Source of the DNA: a virus
DNA length: 41,145 nt
Strand: one strand, 5' to 3'
Virus record (IMG/VR): IMGVR_UViG_3300029258_001156
Span: 1-41,145 of that record
The notes beneath the pieces are model-generated. The model was not told the DNA's origin. It saw only the letters and a program-made list of their open reading frames with translations, and did no database searches. Position numbers and translations under genes: made by a program. Positions 7,981 to 14,559 of the stretch are shown in pieces (the stretch's first letter is position 1; every line of letters begins with the position of its first letter).

Positions 7981-8004
7981 AGCCGTGAGCTATGAGCCAC
8001 GGCT
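7981..8004 (-). other. Hairpin between tailspike and zinc-ribbon genes
   Basis: Perfect 7-bp stem AGCCGTG/CACGGCT with a 10-base loop in the 85-base gap. It also contains two imperfect direct repeats of TATGAGCC. No U-tract follows on the minus strand, so it is more likely an mRNA processing or stability element than an intrinsic terminator. Confidence 0.35.
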
Positions 8005-8028
8005 TTGGGTCGGTGTCGTTGTGGTAGG

Positions 8029-9444
8029 TCATACCGGATTCCGCCAATGCTCCCCGTCACACACTAGCCGCACAATCGCCCCGGCTTGAAGCACGGCGGG
8101 GTTGGGCCCTGTGATGATGTTGCCGCCCGGTTCGATAATGCCATACGGGTCCGCCGCTTGGACCGCCACCTGGTCGCCAGGTCGCCCATCTTCGATCGTG
8201 TGGAGCTTCGCGCCACCGTCGAGCACAATCAGCGGCACGGCCTGGGGGATGTTGTAGTAGTAGCTCGCGGGACGCATCGACACCGACGGACCCGACGTGA
8301 CGACGCTGCCGGTCAGTGCGCCGTCGATCGTGTTGGGTGAGTCCGGTTCGATGCTCAGCGGCACATCCTCGACGAACCCGACCCCACGAATCGTGTTGGC
8401 GTGAAAGCCCTCACGGTGCGTAACGACGCTACCGAGGTTGCCCTGCCCGCCGATATTGCTAAACGTGTTGCCCGCCACGTCCATGCCACAGTCAAACAGG
8501 GAGTTGCACGCGGTCGCGTCGACGCAGTGGATGCCGTCGAATGTGTTTTGTCGAGCGTACCGGGCCAATCGAATCTTCGACCCCGGCAAATCGTTTCCCT
8601 CGAATCGCAACTGCCCGAACCCGCATGTGCTCACGTCGGCGAAGAGCGCTGCCGGGCCGTCGCCGTACTCCACGCCCTCGAAACCCAGTCCGTCGAAACT
8701 GGAATTGTTCCCGTGAATGACCATGGCCGCTCGTCTGTACGGTGCCACCTGCGCGACGTCCTTGTGTCGCAGCGATCGTATGTGGCCCTCACTCGCGTCG
8801 GGCCATGGCAACTCGCCTTTGTCGCTGCCGCTGATCTGAATGTTCCGCATCGCCGCCGAATTGAATTGATAGGCCCGCACTGCGACCCCACGCACATCGC
8901 GACACAGGATCGACTCGACGACACTCCCCCAACAGCCCAACAGGTCCAGTCCAATTCCTCGGCTTTGAATGATCTCGATATTCCGCAACGTCGACTGGTA
9001 TGCCAGGTGCGCCGCGAACAGGCCACGGCACTTGTGCCCGCAGTCGAGCACCAGGCCGTTGACCGGCTCGAACCCCCGGTCGTTGCCCGCGCAGTAGAGC
9101 AGATAATCACTGGTCGGCGGTCCCGTGTACCGGATAACCACCCGGCCCTCGCCCCGGAGACACACCCTCGCCGCTTTGGCAATGGGTGACTTGTCGGCGT
9201 TCTCGTTCGAGTTGTCGCAACGCAATTCCGGCCGAGGAAACGCGGCCATATCGTACCCGAAGTGCAGCGGCTCGGTGGTGTTGTAGATCCCGTTCGGCCA
9301 GTGCAATGTCGGCACCCGCCCCCGACCGGCGGGCACCTTGACGGCCGCCTGTGCCTTTTTCAATGCGGCCGTGTCGTCCGTGTGTCCGTCGCCCTTCGCG
9401 CCGAAGTCTCGGACGTTGACGGATAGGTTTGGCTTCATGGTCAT
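8029..9444 (-). CDS. Pectate-lyase-fold tailspike / depolymerase-like protein
   Basis: About 471 residues. The N-terminus has the pectate-lyase_3 motif NVRDFGAKGDGHTDDTAALK, the classic start of right-handed beta-helix phage tailspikes. Coils follow with N/D-rich turns (NGLVLDCGHKCRGL, STLRNIEIIQ, SAAMRNIQISG, NTFDGIHCVD, NTFSNIGGQG). The C-terminus (VALQAADPYGIIEPGG... LVCDGEHWRNPV) resembles a small carbohydrate-binding end domain. It probably degrades or binds host surface polysaccharide. It is oddly placed: alone between nucleotide-metabolism and zinc-ribbon genes, about 4 kb upstream of the other fibre genes. The start is the ATG after AAGGTGAGTG; a second ATG two codons later is possible. 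Confidence 0.75.
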   Translation of the reverse strand: MTMKPNLSVNVRDFGAKGDGHTDDTAALKKAQAAVKVPAGRGRVPTLHWPNGIYNTTEPLHFGYDMAAFPRPELRCDNSNENADKSPIAKAARVCLRGEGRVVIRYTGPPTSDYLLYCAGNDRGFEPVNGLVLDCGHKCRGLFAAHLAYQSTLRNIEIIQSRGIGLDLLGCWGSVVESILCRDVRGVAVRAYQFNSAAMRNIQISGSDKGELPWPDASEGHIRSLRHKDVAQVAPYRRAAMVIHGNNSSFDGLGFEGVEYGDGPAALFADVSTCGFGQLRFEGNDLPGSKIRLARYARQNTFDGIHCVDATACNSLFDCGMDVAGNTFSNIGGQGNLGSVVTHREGFHANTIRGVGFVEDVPLSIEPDSPNTIDGALTGSVVTSGPSVSMRPASYYYNIPQAVPLIVLDGGAKLHTIEDGRPGDQVAVQAADPYGIIEPGGNIITGPNPAVLQAGAIVRLVCDGEHWRNPV

Positions 9445-9499
9445 CACTCACCTTCTTTCTTTTCGCAGTTCGGCGTCGGTATCGTAATTCTTTCCCATG

Positions 9500-9829
9500 T
9501 CATTGCTCCTTTGCCAAAGCCCGAAACTCCGCTGCCGTAATCGTCCCGGACGGCCACTCCCGATCGTCGCCGTGCCCGAACGCCGCCGCCCAGTTCGCCG
9601 CGAATTGCCGTCGGGGCGCAAGGTAACCGTCGCGCTCCAGTAGCGGCCCGTGCAGCGAAACGATTCGAGCCACCGAGGCATCCAGTAGTTCCGCCGTCGG
9701 CTCCTCGACGTCCACTCGCAACTCGCGGCCCGACAGGTCGCTCCAGACGACGCACAGGGCCGTGTGGACCGGTCCCTCGTATCTCGCGAGCTCGTCGGCC
9801 GTCATCTCGCGGAATCGCTTGTCACTCAT
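9500..9829 (-). CDS. Hypothetical protein, 109 residues
   Basis: Starts at the ATG overlapping the upstream stop by four bases. It is a soluble alpha/beta protein (REMTADELARYEGPVHTALC..., SGRELRVDVEEP..., LHGPLLERDGYLAPRRQFAA...). No catalytic motif recognised. It follows the DUF1937-like gene directly and ends just before the tailspike leader. Confidence 0.55.
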   Translation of the reverse strand: MSDKRFREMTADELARYEGPVHTALCVVWSDLSGRELRVDVEEPTAELLDASVARIVSLHGPLLERDGYLAPRRQFAANWAAAFGHGDDREWPSGTITAAEFRALAKEQ

Positions 9830-10185
9830 TGGGTTTTCTCCCCTCGAAAACATTGAAACGCCGACGGCGCGGCGTAGGTGATGTGCTTGCCCGACTCCTC
9901 GGCAATCCGGATCTCCGCAGCGACCCCCAACGACTCTCGCCACCCGTCGAGCATCAGCACGGTCATGAAGTTACACGCCGCCAAGAACTCCCGGTCGACC
10001 CGCTCCCAATAGTCCCAGCCCATCGGCAGACCACCGCACAACGCGATCCCGTGTGTGTGGGCGATCGGCGAGAAGACGACCGTGCCGGCCTCCATCATTT
10101 CCGCCGCCGCTTTGCAGGCCGCCAGGTAGCGGTTGGTTCGGACTTTCAACGACGGATCACTGTAGGGTGAGGCTAGGTAGATCAT
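9826..10185 (-). CDS. DUF1937 / nucleoside 2-deoxyribosyltransferase-like protein
   Basis: 119 residues from the ATG overlapping the DnaC-like stop (ATGA). It shows the fold pattern of deoxyribosyltransferase-like proteins: IYLASPYSDPS at the N-terminus, FSPIAHTHGIA, D-Y-W-E-R-V-D, and MLDGWRESLGVAAEIRIAEE, with the S-x-G-x-x-x-E active-site pattern near residues 87-93. Related phage proteins (DUF1937, DUF4406) are linked to nucleotide or base modification and salvage. It sits at the end of the replication module. Confidence 0.7.
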   Translation of the reverse strand: MIYLASPYSDPSLKVRTNRYLAACKAAAEMMEAGTVVFSPIAHTHGIALCGGLPMGWDYWERVDREFLAACNFMTVLMLDGWRESLGVAAEIRIAEESGKHITYAAPSAFQCFRGEKTQ

Positions 10186-10802
10186 GGGGTTTCCTCCCGT
10201 GTATGCAGTCGCCGGTCCTCGCCGGCCAATTGAAACGCGGTGCCGCACATCAGCCGACTCGCCGTTCGGTCGCCGTAGAGGTCGGCAAGGTCCTCGGGCC
10301 GTTGGTTCGTAATGTAGATCGCCACCCGACCGGCAAACCGTTCTCGCAAGTCGGCGCACCGCTCCATCGCGTCGGCGGGTGCCGTGTAGTTGGCCGACCC
10401 GGTTCGCGCCCCCACTTCGTCGACGACCAGTAGTTCACAGTCGCGGACCCGCTGCCACACGAAGTCGTCCGGGTCCCACCCGACCTTCGCGAGCCGATCC
10501 GCCTCCAACAACACAACGTCGGGACAGAAGTCGGTCAGGCACAGGGCCGCGAACGTCTTGCCCGTGCCGGTGGGTCCCCAGAGCAACAGCGGCCACGGCG
10601 AGTTGCCGGTGACCAGTTCGCGGAACGTCTCCAACAGGCCGACGTCGACCAGGCCGATCGATCGATCGAGTTCCGGTCGCATCGGCTTACGCGCGATCCG
10701 GTCACGTTCCAGCACCGTCACCGCCCGACGACCGTCGTAGTCCGACCCCGGTCCAGTCCCGCTGGCGGACCTGACCACCGACTCCCACGCTTGGTTTTCC
10801 AT
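10182..10802 (-). CDS. DnaC/IstB-like helicase loader ATPase
   Basis: 206 residues. Walker A is GPTGTGKT within LLLWGPTGTGKTFAAL; Walker B is CELLVVDEVG; sensor-1-like YITNQRPEDL and a terminal R-rich segment (GDRTASRLM) follow, as in DnaC. It should load the replicative helicase at the phage origin. The ATG at 10802 is chosen because AAAGGAA precedes it at proper distance; the longer frame would need a TTG. It overlaps the 3' end of the initiator-like gene by about 100 bases in another frame. No phage helicase was found, so the loader probably recruits the host DnaB. Confidence 0.85.
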   Translation of the reverse strand: MENQAWESVVRSASGTGPGSDYDGRRAVTVLERDRIARKPMRPELDRSIGLVDVGLLETFRELVTGNSPWPLLLWGPTGTGKTFAALCLTDFCPDVVLLEADRLAKVGWDPDDFVWQRVRDCELLVVDEVGARTGSANYTAPADAMERCADLRERFAGRVAIYITNQRPEDLADLYGDRTASRLMCGTAFQLAGEDRRLHTREETP

Positions 10803-11457
10803 TTCGAGATTCCTTTCCGCCAAAGAGTCCTTGCCACCCGTTCGTGATACTCGCCTCGATACTCGCGATCGCGTCCGTCTCGCCCATGTCGGCCAGTTTG
10901 GCCAGTTGCTTGTCGAGAGTCTGCTTGGCGACGGTCAGTTTGCGTCCTCGCCGGTAGGTCAGCCACTCCGACCACGCTCCGCGAAACCTTTTGGTGTCGA
11001 GAGTCGCCGGGATCGCAATCGCCGCTTTTTCTTTAGTATTCTTTTCCTTCTCTTCTCTTCTCTTCTCTGGTAACGGTTTTATCACGCTCGCACCGTGACA
11101 TTTGCGTGACGTTTGCTTGCGCCGTTTCGCCTGCCGATTCGTCGCAAGTGCCCGTGTCTTCGCACCTTCGGACAAATAGCGCTCGAAGCCGGGTATCTGG
11201 ATTCCGTCGTCGCCGATCTCCAGCCACCCGACCGACTGCAGCGCGCCGGCAAACCCCGTCACGCCGATGTAACGGTCGATCCATACATCCGTCACGCTGC
11301 GCGCGTGACCGTCGAGTGTGTGCGAGGAGACCCATCCCCAGAACCGAAGCAGCTTGCCAACGACCGCGTCCTCGTCGCAATCGAGTCGCGCGGCAATCGC
11401 GATCACGTCCGGGTCATCGCCGATACCGATTCGCATTTTGATCCAGTCGCCCGCCAT
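10702..11457 (-). CDS. Phage replication initiator / replisome organiser-like protein
   Basis: 251 residues. The N-terminal ~90 residues (GDWIKMRIGIGDDPDVIAIA..., VVGKLLRFWGWVSSHTLDG..., GFERYLSEG) match the winged-helix domain that opens many phage O/DnaD-type initiators. A charged linker ~130-145 is rich in K/R/E. The C-terminal region (AWSEWLTYRRGRKLTVAKQT then SIEASITNGWQGLFGG) is the conserved tail of this group. It should bind the origin and recruit the loader encoded just downstream. As in lambda O, the origin may lie inside this gene: two tandem 11-bp repeats and a long polypyrimidine run occur at 11036-11116. Confidence 0.75.
   Translation of the reverse strand: MAGDWIKMRIGIGDDPDVIAIAARLDCDEDAVVGKLLRFWGWVSSHTLDGHARSVTDVWIDRYIGVTGFAGALQSVGWLEIGDDGIQIPGFERYLSEGAKTRALATNRQAKRRKQTSRKCHGASVIKPLPEKRREEKEKNTKEKAAIAIPATLDTKRFRGAWSEWLTYRRGRKLTVAKQTLDKQLAKLADMGETDAIASIEASITNGWQGLFGGKESRNGKPSVGVGGQVRQRDWTGVGLRRSSGGDGAGT
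11036..11116. other. Candidate replication origin inside the initiator gene
   Basis: Two adjacent direct repeats GTGACATTTGC (11095-11105) and GTGACGTTTGC (11106-11116) differ at one base and resemble initiator iterons. Beside them, 11036-11068 is an almost pure pyrimidine tract with TTCTC repeats that could unwind or form unusual DNA structure. The location within the putative initiator gene parallels lambdoid origins. Only two iterons are seen, so this is tentative. Confidence 0.4.
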
Positions 11458-11473
11458 GGCTCACCATCCGTGT

Positions 11474-12259
11474 CTATTTCCAATCCGCGAAAACACTCTC
11501 CCAAACACACGCCGCAAGCGACCGCTCGGAATCCGGGTAATACAACCGCAAGTCGTCGAGCGTTGCCGTCAGCCGTCCCCTCAGCCACGTCCCGGCACTC
11601 TCCTCGGCTTCCGGCTCCTCGGCCGGCACATCGTCCCCATCGTCCCCAGCGGGCTCACCGTAGGGCTGGCCGCACCTGTCGCACACGATACCCAGGTGGC
11701 CGTCATCCCACTTGGTCCCCGCGCAGTTCGGACACTGGCCGTAGTCGACGGGCTCCGAATCCGTGTCAATCACCTCGGGCGCATCCTCCCGAGGGCACGC
11801 GCGGCAAGTGCCGTCGTCGAAGAAGTCGTCGCCGCCGCAATCGGGGCAGGGTGACGGGGTGCCGTTGGGCTGAATAGTCTCGGGCTGCGTCTCCGCTTTC
11901 GGCTTTCCGCTTTCCGCTTTGGTCTTCGGTTTCGCGGCCTCTTTCGCCGCTTTGGCAGCGCCGACCAACGTCCCTTCGAGCATCAAAAGCGCAGACTGCG
12001 TTGCGCTTTTGAGCTTGCCAAAATCCCTCGCGAAAGACATGTAAAACTGTGCTGTTCTTGCACTTCCGTCAAAAAGCCGGTCGCACTCAGTCTCCCAACT
12101 TCCGTGGGGGATGGTCTGTTTTGCCGCCAAGAGTTCCTGTCCGCATTCCAGGGCGTGGTTTCTCGCCTCGCCGAGGTCCTTTTCGACGTAGGTATGCAGG
12201 ACATTGGCCTTGCGAAAATGGTCGTGGACTTGCGTTGGTAGGTTTGGTTTCTTGCTCAT
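11474..12259 (-). CDS. DUF3102-like protein with double zinc ribbon
   Basis: 261 residues. Residues ~10-85 match the DUF3102 type (ARNHALECGQELLAAKQTIP, then HGSWETECDRLF, then SARTAQFYMSFAR), seen in phage and plasmid proteins related to ParB-associated factors. An alanine/lysine-rich linker is followed by two zinc ribbons (CPDC...CRAC and CPNC...CDRC, ~137-195) and an acidic stretch. The C-terminal ~45 residues (TATLDDLRLYYPDSERSLAA) form a helical cap. It lies directly after the ParB-like gene, suggesting joint action in DNA binding or regulation. The leader CACGGAAGGAAACC gives a clear start. Confidence 0.65.
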   Translation of the reverse strand: MSKKPNLPTQVHDHFRKANVLHTYVEKDLGEARNHALECGQELLAAKQTIPHGSWETECDRLFDGSARTAQFYMSFARDFGKLKSATQSALLMLEGTLVGAAKAAKEAAKPKTKAESGKPKAETQPETIQPNGTPSPCPDCGGDDFFDDGTCRACPREDAPEVIDTDSEPVDYGQCPNCAGTKWDDGHLGIVCDRCGQPYGEPAGDDGDDVPAEEPEAEESAGTWLRGRLTATLDDLRLYYPDSERSLAACVWESVFADWK

Positions 12260-12276
12260 TGGTTTCCTTCCGTGGG

Positions 12277-12969
12277 TCAGGCGGCGCAGAGTAATCCATC
12301 GATTGCCTGTTGCAACTTGGCAATCGCGTCCATCAATGTCGCGTCATCCGTGTCGATCAAGTCGTTCTCGATCAGCAGCAATACCTGATTGACGTAAAAG
12401 ACCTGACGCATGCCGCTAAGCCGCTTATTGGCGTCGTGCTGGCCGTCGGTCAATGTTCGACCGCTCATGTGCTCGATCGTTCGTTTCAGGGCGACATCGC
12501 TGCCGTGGTCGGCTTTCGAGGCTCCCTTGACTTTGGCGACCCGTCCCTCGCCGATCGCCTTGACCGTCTCTACGCTCATCCCCATCGCGCTGGCGATCGT
12601 TTTGATTCCGACACGGTACTTGCGACACTTCAGCGCGCATCGAGCGCGATCGAACGGCGTCAGCGCCTTGCCGTGCGAGGCGTTCAGACGCAAGGCGTCG
12701 AGAAACATCTCGGCTTCGCTCTTGTAGTGTTTCAGCACGACGGCAACCTCGGCCTCCTCTCCCAATTCGGCCGCCCATACACGCCTGCGGTGGAATCCGT
12801 CGGTGATCCGTTTGCTGTCCGCGTCGGCGACGATCGGCGGCAACACGACCCCGGCGCGAAATGCATCTCGCATCTGCGACACATGTGTCGCGTCGACGGC
12901 CGCTCTCGGATACAGGTCGTAATCGACGATCAAATCGCTTAAGGACATCGTGGCATTCGTTTGGCGCAT
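12277..12969 (-). CDS. ParB/Srx-like nuclease-fold protein
   Basis: 230 residues. The N-terminal ParB domain is visible: LIVDYDLYPRAAVD, a V..M..A pattern, LPPIVADADSKRITDGFHRR (the GxxRxxA-like box is GFHRRRV) and a middle helical region with an HTH (IKTIASAMGMSVETVKAIGE). A C-terminal helical part follows the linker. Phage ParB-like proteins act in partition, transcription control or as nucleases; here there is no partner ParA, so regulation or DNA modification is more likely. GGAGGA lies eight bases before the ATG. An A-rich leader (AAACAAAAAAACAAACC) lies between it and the CRISPR-like repeats upstream. Confidence 0.75.
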   Translation of the reverse strand: MRQTNATMSLSDLIVDYDLYPRAAVDATHVSQMRDAFRAGVVLPPIVADADSKRITDGFHRRRVWAAELGEEAEVAVVLKHYKSEAEMFLDALRLNASHGKALTPFDRARCALKCRKYRVGIKTIASAMGMSVETVKAIGEGRVAKVKGASKADHGSDVALKRTIEHMSGRTLTDGQHDANKRLSGMRQVFYVNQVLLLIENDLIDTDDATLMDAIAKLQQAIDGLLCAA

Positions 12970-13034
12970 CTCTCATTTCCTCCGTGATGGTTTGTTTTTT
13001 TGTTTACGCAACTTCGACAGATCGCACTGGCCGC

Positions 13035-13144
13035 CCCACAATTCCAAACACTAGTTCTAGGAATTGCGGGGCCTACGAGGCGGCCGAGGCACGCGAAGAG
13101 GCCGCGGCCCACAATTCCAAACACTAGTTCTAGGAATTGCGGGG
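13035..13144 (-). CRISPR. Minimal CRISPR-like array: 2 repeats, 1 spacer
   Basis: Two identical 37-base repeats (13035-13071 and 13108-13144) flank one 36-base spacer (13072-13107); identity stops exactly at both repeat borders. On the minus strand each repeat begins CCCCGCAATTCC and ends GGAATTGTGGG. These ends pair as an 11-bp stem with one G-U pair around a ~14-base loop containing CUAGAACUAG. On the plus strand the same position would be an A-C mismatch, so the minus strand is the likely transcript, in line with the Cas12-like gene upstream. Repeat and spacer sizes match type V arrays. No adaptation genes are present, so the single spacer is probably maintained rather than updated. Confidence 0.7.
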
Positions 13145-13264
13145 GCGCTCGGCGTAAAGCCAAATATCCCCGCCGCTTAGAGCGCGTTCCGCGAGAGCTA
13201 CCGATCGGCTTGCGTTTCGGGCGTCCTCGTGCTCGGCCTGGTGGTGGCCGTTTTTTCGTAACAT
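13130..13264 (-). CDS. Small ORF running into the CRISPR-like repeat, 44 residues
   Basis: ATG at 13264 shares one base with the TAA that ends the +1 frame extending from the Cas12-like gene (TAATG), with GGGAGTG just upstream. The protein is polar (LRKNGHHQAEHEDARNASRS...), and its stop TAG lies inside the first transcribed repeat. The interval could instead be the scaffold part of a guide RNA. Low confidence as a gene. Confidence 0.25.
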   Translation of the reverse strand: MLRKNGHHQAEHEDARNASRSVALAERALSGGDIWLYAERPRNS

Positions 13265-13330
13265 TAGATCACTCCCGTGGTTATGGCCTTGCGAGGGCTC
13301 CCGGTGTTTTTCACGTCACCGGACCACTCG
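13145..13330 (-). ncRNA. Candidate guide-RNA scaffold / tracrRNA interval
   Basis: 186 bases between the Cas12-like stop and the array. It holds a 6-bp hairpin CCGGTG/CACCGG (13301-13322). A further GAATTTGGAATTCAATTC segment at the very end of the Cas12-like gene (about 13337-13354) includes bases complementary to the repeat ends (CAATTC against GAATTG). In compact type V and TnpB systems, a tracrRNA or omega RNA often lies here or overlaps the 3' end of the effector gene. There is no direct evidence of transcription. Confidence 0.3.
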
Positions 13331-14524
13331 CTAAGCCGTCTCGAATTGAATTCCAAATTCATTACATTTCGTTCGCATCCGCTCGATCAGGGCGTGCCAT
13401 CGGAACGAGCCGACGAAGCCACTGTCGCCTCCGATCCACCGCACCTCGGCAAACCGTCGTCTTGCCGCGTAGTTCACGACTTGCGCCGCGATCTCCTTGA
13501 CCGCCGTATCCATGCGCCGGTTGAACTTGCCGCAGGCCGCTTCTCGTCGGGAAGCGAACGGCACGCTGCCTCGCCGGACCTCCATCTTGCTATCGTCGCT
13601 CCATCGCTGTAGTTGGCTCTGGTGTGTGATCGTCCATCGGCGTATGTGATCCCCGTGAATCGAAAACAACTTTTCATCTTTCGCGTTCAGCGCAACAACC
13701 ATTGCATCGGGCGCGGTCGTCACCAATAGCGTTCCGGTGCCTTCTCGCGTCGGCGTTCTCGGCAACCACGCAACCATCTTGCACATGACTCGTGTTGCAA
13801 ACTGCCGGCCGCCCGAGTCGCGTCCCTTTCCGCCGCCGCGATGATCGCCGGCATTGGCTCGCTGCCGGTACAGCGCCAACTCACCTTGGACAGCTTGCCC
13901 CTCGACGATCTGCCGAAACGCGGTCAATTGCCGGCGAAACTGGTTGCCGCCGCGTAGTCGCAACGTAAACGGCCCCGACGGCAGTTTAACCAGCACCAAC
14001 GGGCGACCGCCTTCGTCGTATCGCGCCTTCCACGCCGCGTTGTGCATCGGGAATGGCTGGGGATAACGCATGTTCGGCAACGCCGCCTGCCCAAGCCAAA
14101 TTCGCTCGAAGCGGCTTGCCCGGTATTTCTGCGTGATTGCTCGAAGAATGCACGCTGCGGATTGCGACCACCCGGGAAACTGGCCCTTGCACAATGCGTA
14201 GAGTTGGATGTCCGGCATCTTTGGCAGTTTTTCCATGTCCGGCATTCGCGTTACGTCGGACGCCATCAATGCCTGTACTCCCCAATTACTCAGCGCCGTC
14301 GCATGTTGCCAAGCGTCGTTGAGTGCTGGGCGAAATTCGTCCCAAGTCGCCCCCACGGGGCCCGCTACCGGAAACGTGATTGCCCGCAAAACATGCCCCT
14401 GTTTCCAGCACGCGGAACACGTTAGCTTTTCACGGTTCGTCGCGTCCCGCTTCCAGCCCATGGGGACGCGGTCGGATTTCATTTTCTTGCTGTCGCCGCA
14501 TACGCCGCATCGCATCACGGTCAT
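13331..14524 (-). CDS. Cas12/TnpB-like protein, apparently nuclease-dead
   Basis: 397 residues. A zinc finger opens the protein (C6-x2-C9 and C36-x2-C39). A helical REC-like part runs to ~145, then the segment AALPNMRYPQPFPMHNAAW (147-165), beta-strand WED-like region (VLVKLPSGPFTLRLRGGNQF, 177-196), and a RuvC-like half: LLVTTAPDAMVVALNAKDEK (266-285), RRWTITHQSQLQRW, a long helix (KEIAAQVVNYAARRRFAEV, 343-361), then VRWIGGDSGF and FRWHALIERMRTKCNEFGI. This order resembles compact Cas12f/type V-U and TnpB proteins. The usual RuvC-I Asp aligns with Thr270, the RuvC-II Glu is not evident, and the frame stops before a RuvC-III motif. That suggests DNA binding without cutting. The start has GGAGGGAG upstream. 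A +1 shift at the stop would add 22 residues (ASEWSGDVKNTG...). The array follows on the same strand. Family call is by motif reading only. Confidence 0.6.
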   Translation of the reverse strand: MTVMRCGVCGDSKKMKSDRVPMGWKRDATNREKLTCSACWKQGHVLRAITFPVAGPVGATWDEFRPALNDAWQHATALSNWGVQALMASDVTRMPDMEKLPKMPDIQLYALCKGQFPGWSQSAACILRAITQKYRASRFERIWLGQAALPNMRYPQPFPMHNAAWKARYDEGGRPLVLVKLPSGPFTLRLRGGNQFRRQLTAFRQIVEGQAVQGELALYRQRANAGDHRGGGKGRDSGGRQFATRVMCKMVAWLPRTPTREGTGTLLVTTAPDAMVVALNAKDEKLFSIHGDHIRRWTITHQSQLQRWSDDSKMEVRRGSVPFASRREAACGKFNRRMDTAVKEIAAQVVNYAARRRFAEVRWIGGDSGFVGSFRWHALIERMRTKCNEFGIQFETA

Positions 14525-14543
14525 CGCTCGTGTCTCCCTCCGT

Positions 14544-14556
14544 GTTAACCCTTAAC
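14544..14556. promoter_or_regulatory. Inverted repeat upstream of Cas12-like gene
   Basis: GTTAA-CCC-TTAAC, a perfect 5-bp inverted repeat with a 3-base centre, lies in the short gap before the Cas12-like gene, just upstream of its Shine-Dalgarno. It is a plausible operator, or a small hairpin affecting translation. No clear -35/-10 pair was seen beside it. Confidence 0.35.
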
Positions 14557-14559
14557 AGT

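Noticed and set aside
9448-9498. 16-codon ORF (MGKNYDTDAELRKERR) with a good ribosome site before the tailspike
   Set aside because: Too short to call; may be a leader peptide or remnant at the recombination joint.
13035-13144. The two repeats as transcription terminators or a pair of operators
   Set aside because: No T-run follows either copy, and 37 identical bases spaced by 36 fit a CRISPR unit better than an operator pair, although regulator sites are not excluded.
12939-13163. 74-codon frame spanning both CRISPR-like repeats
   Set aside because: The repeat period of 73 changes frame between copies and the frame overlaps the start of the ParB-like gene; not a gene.
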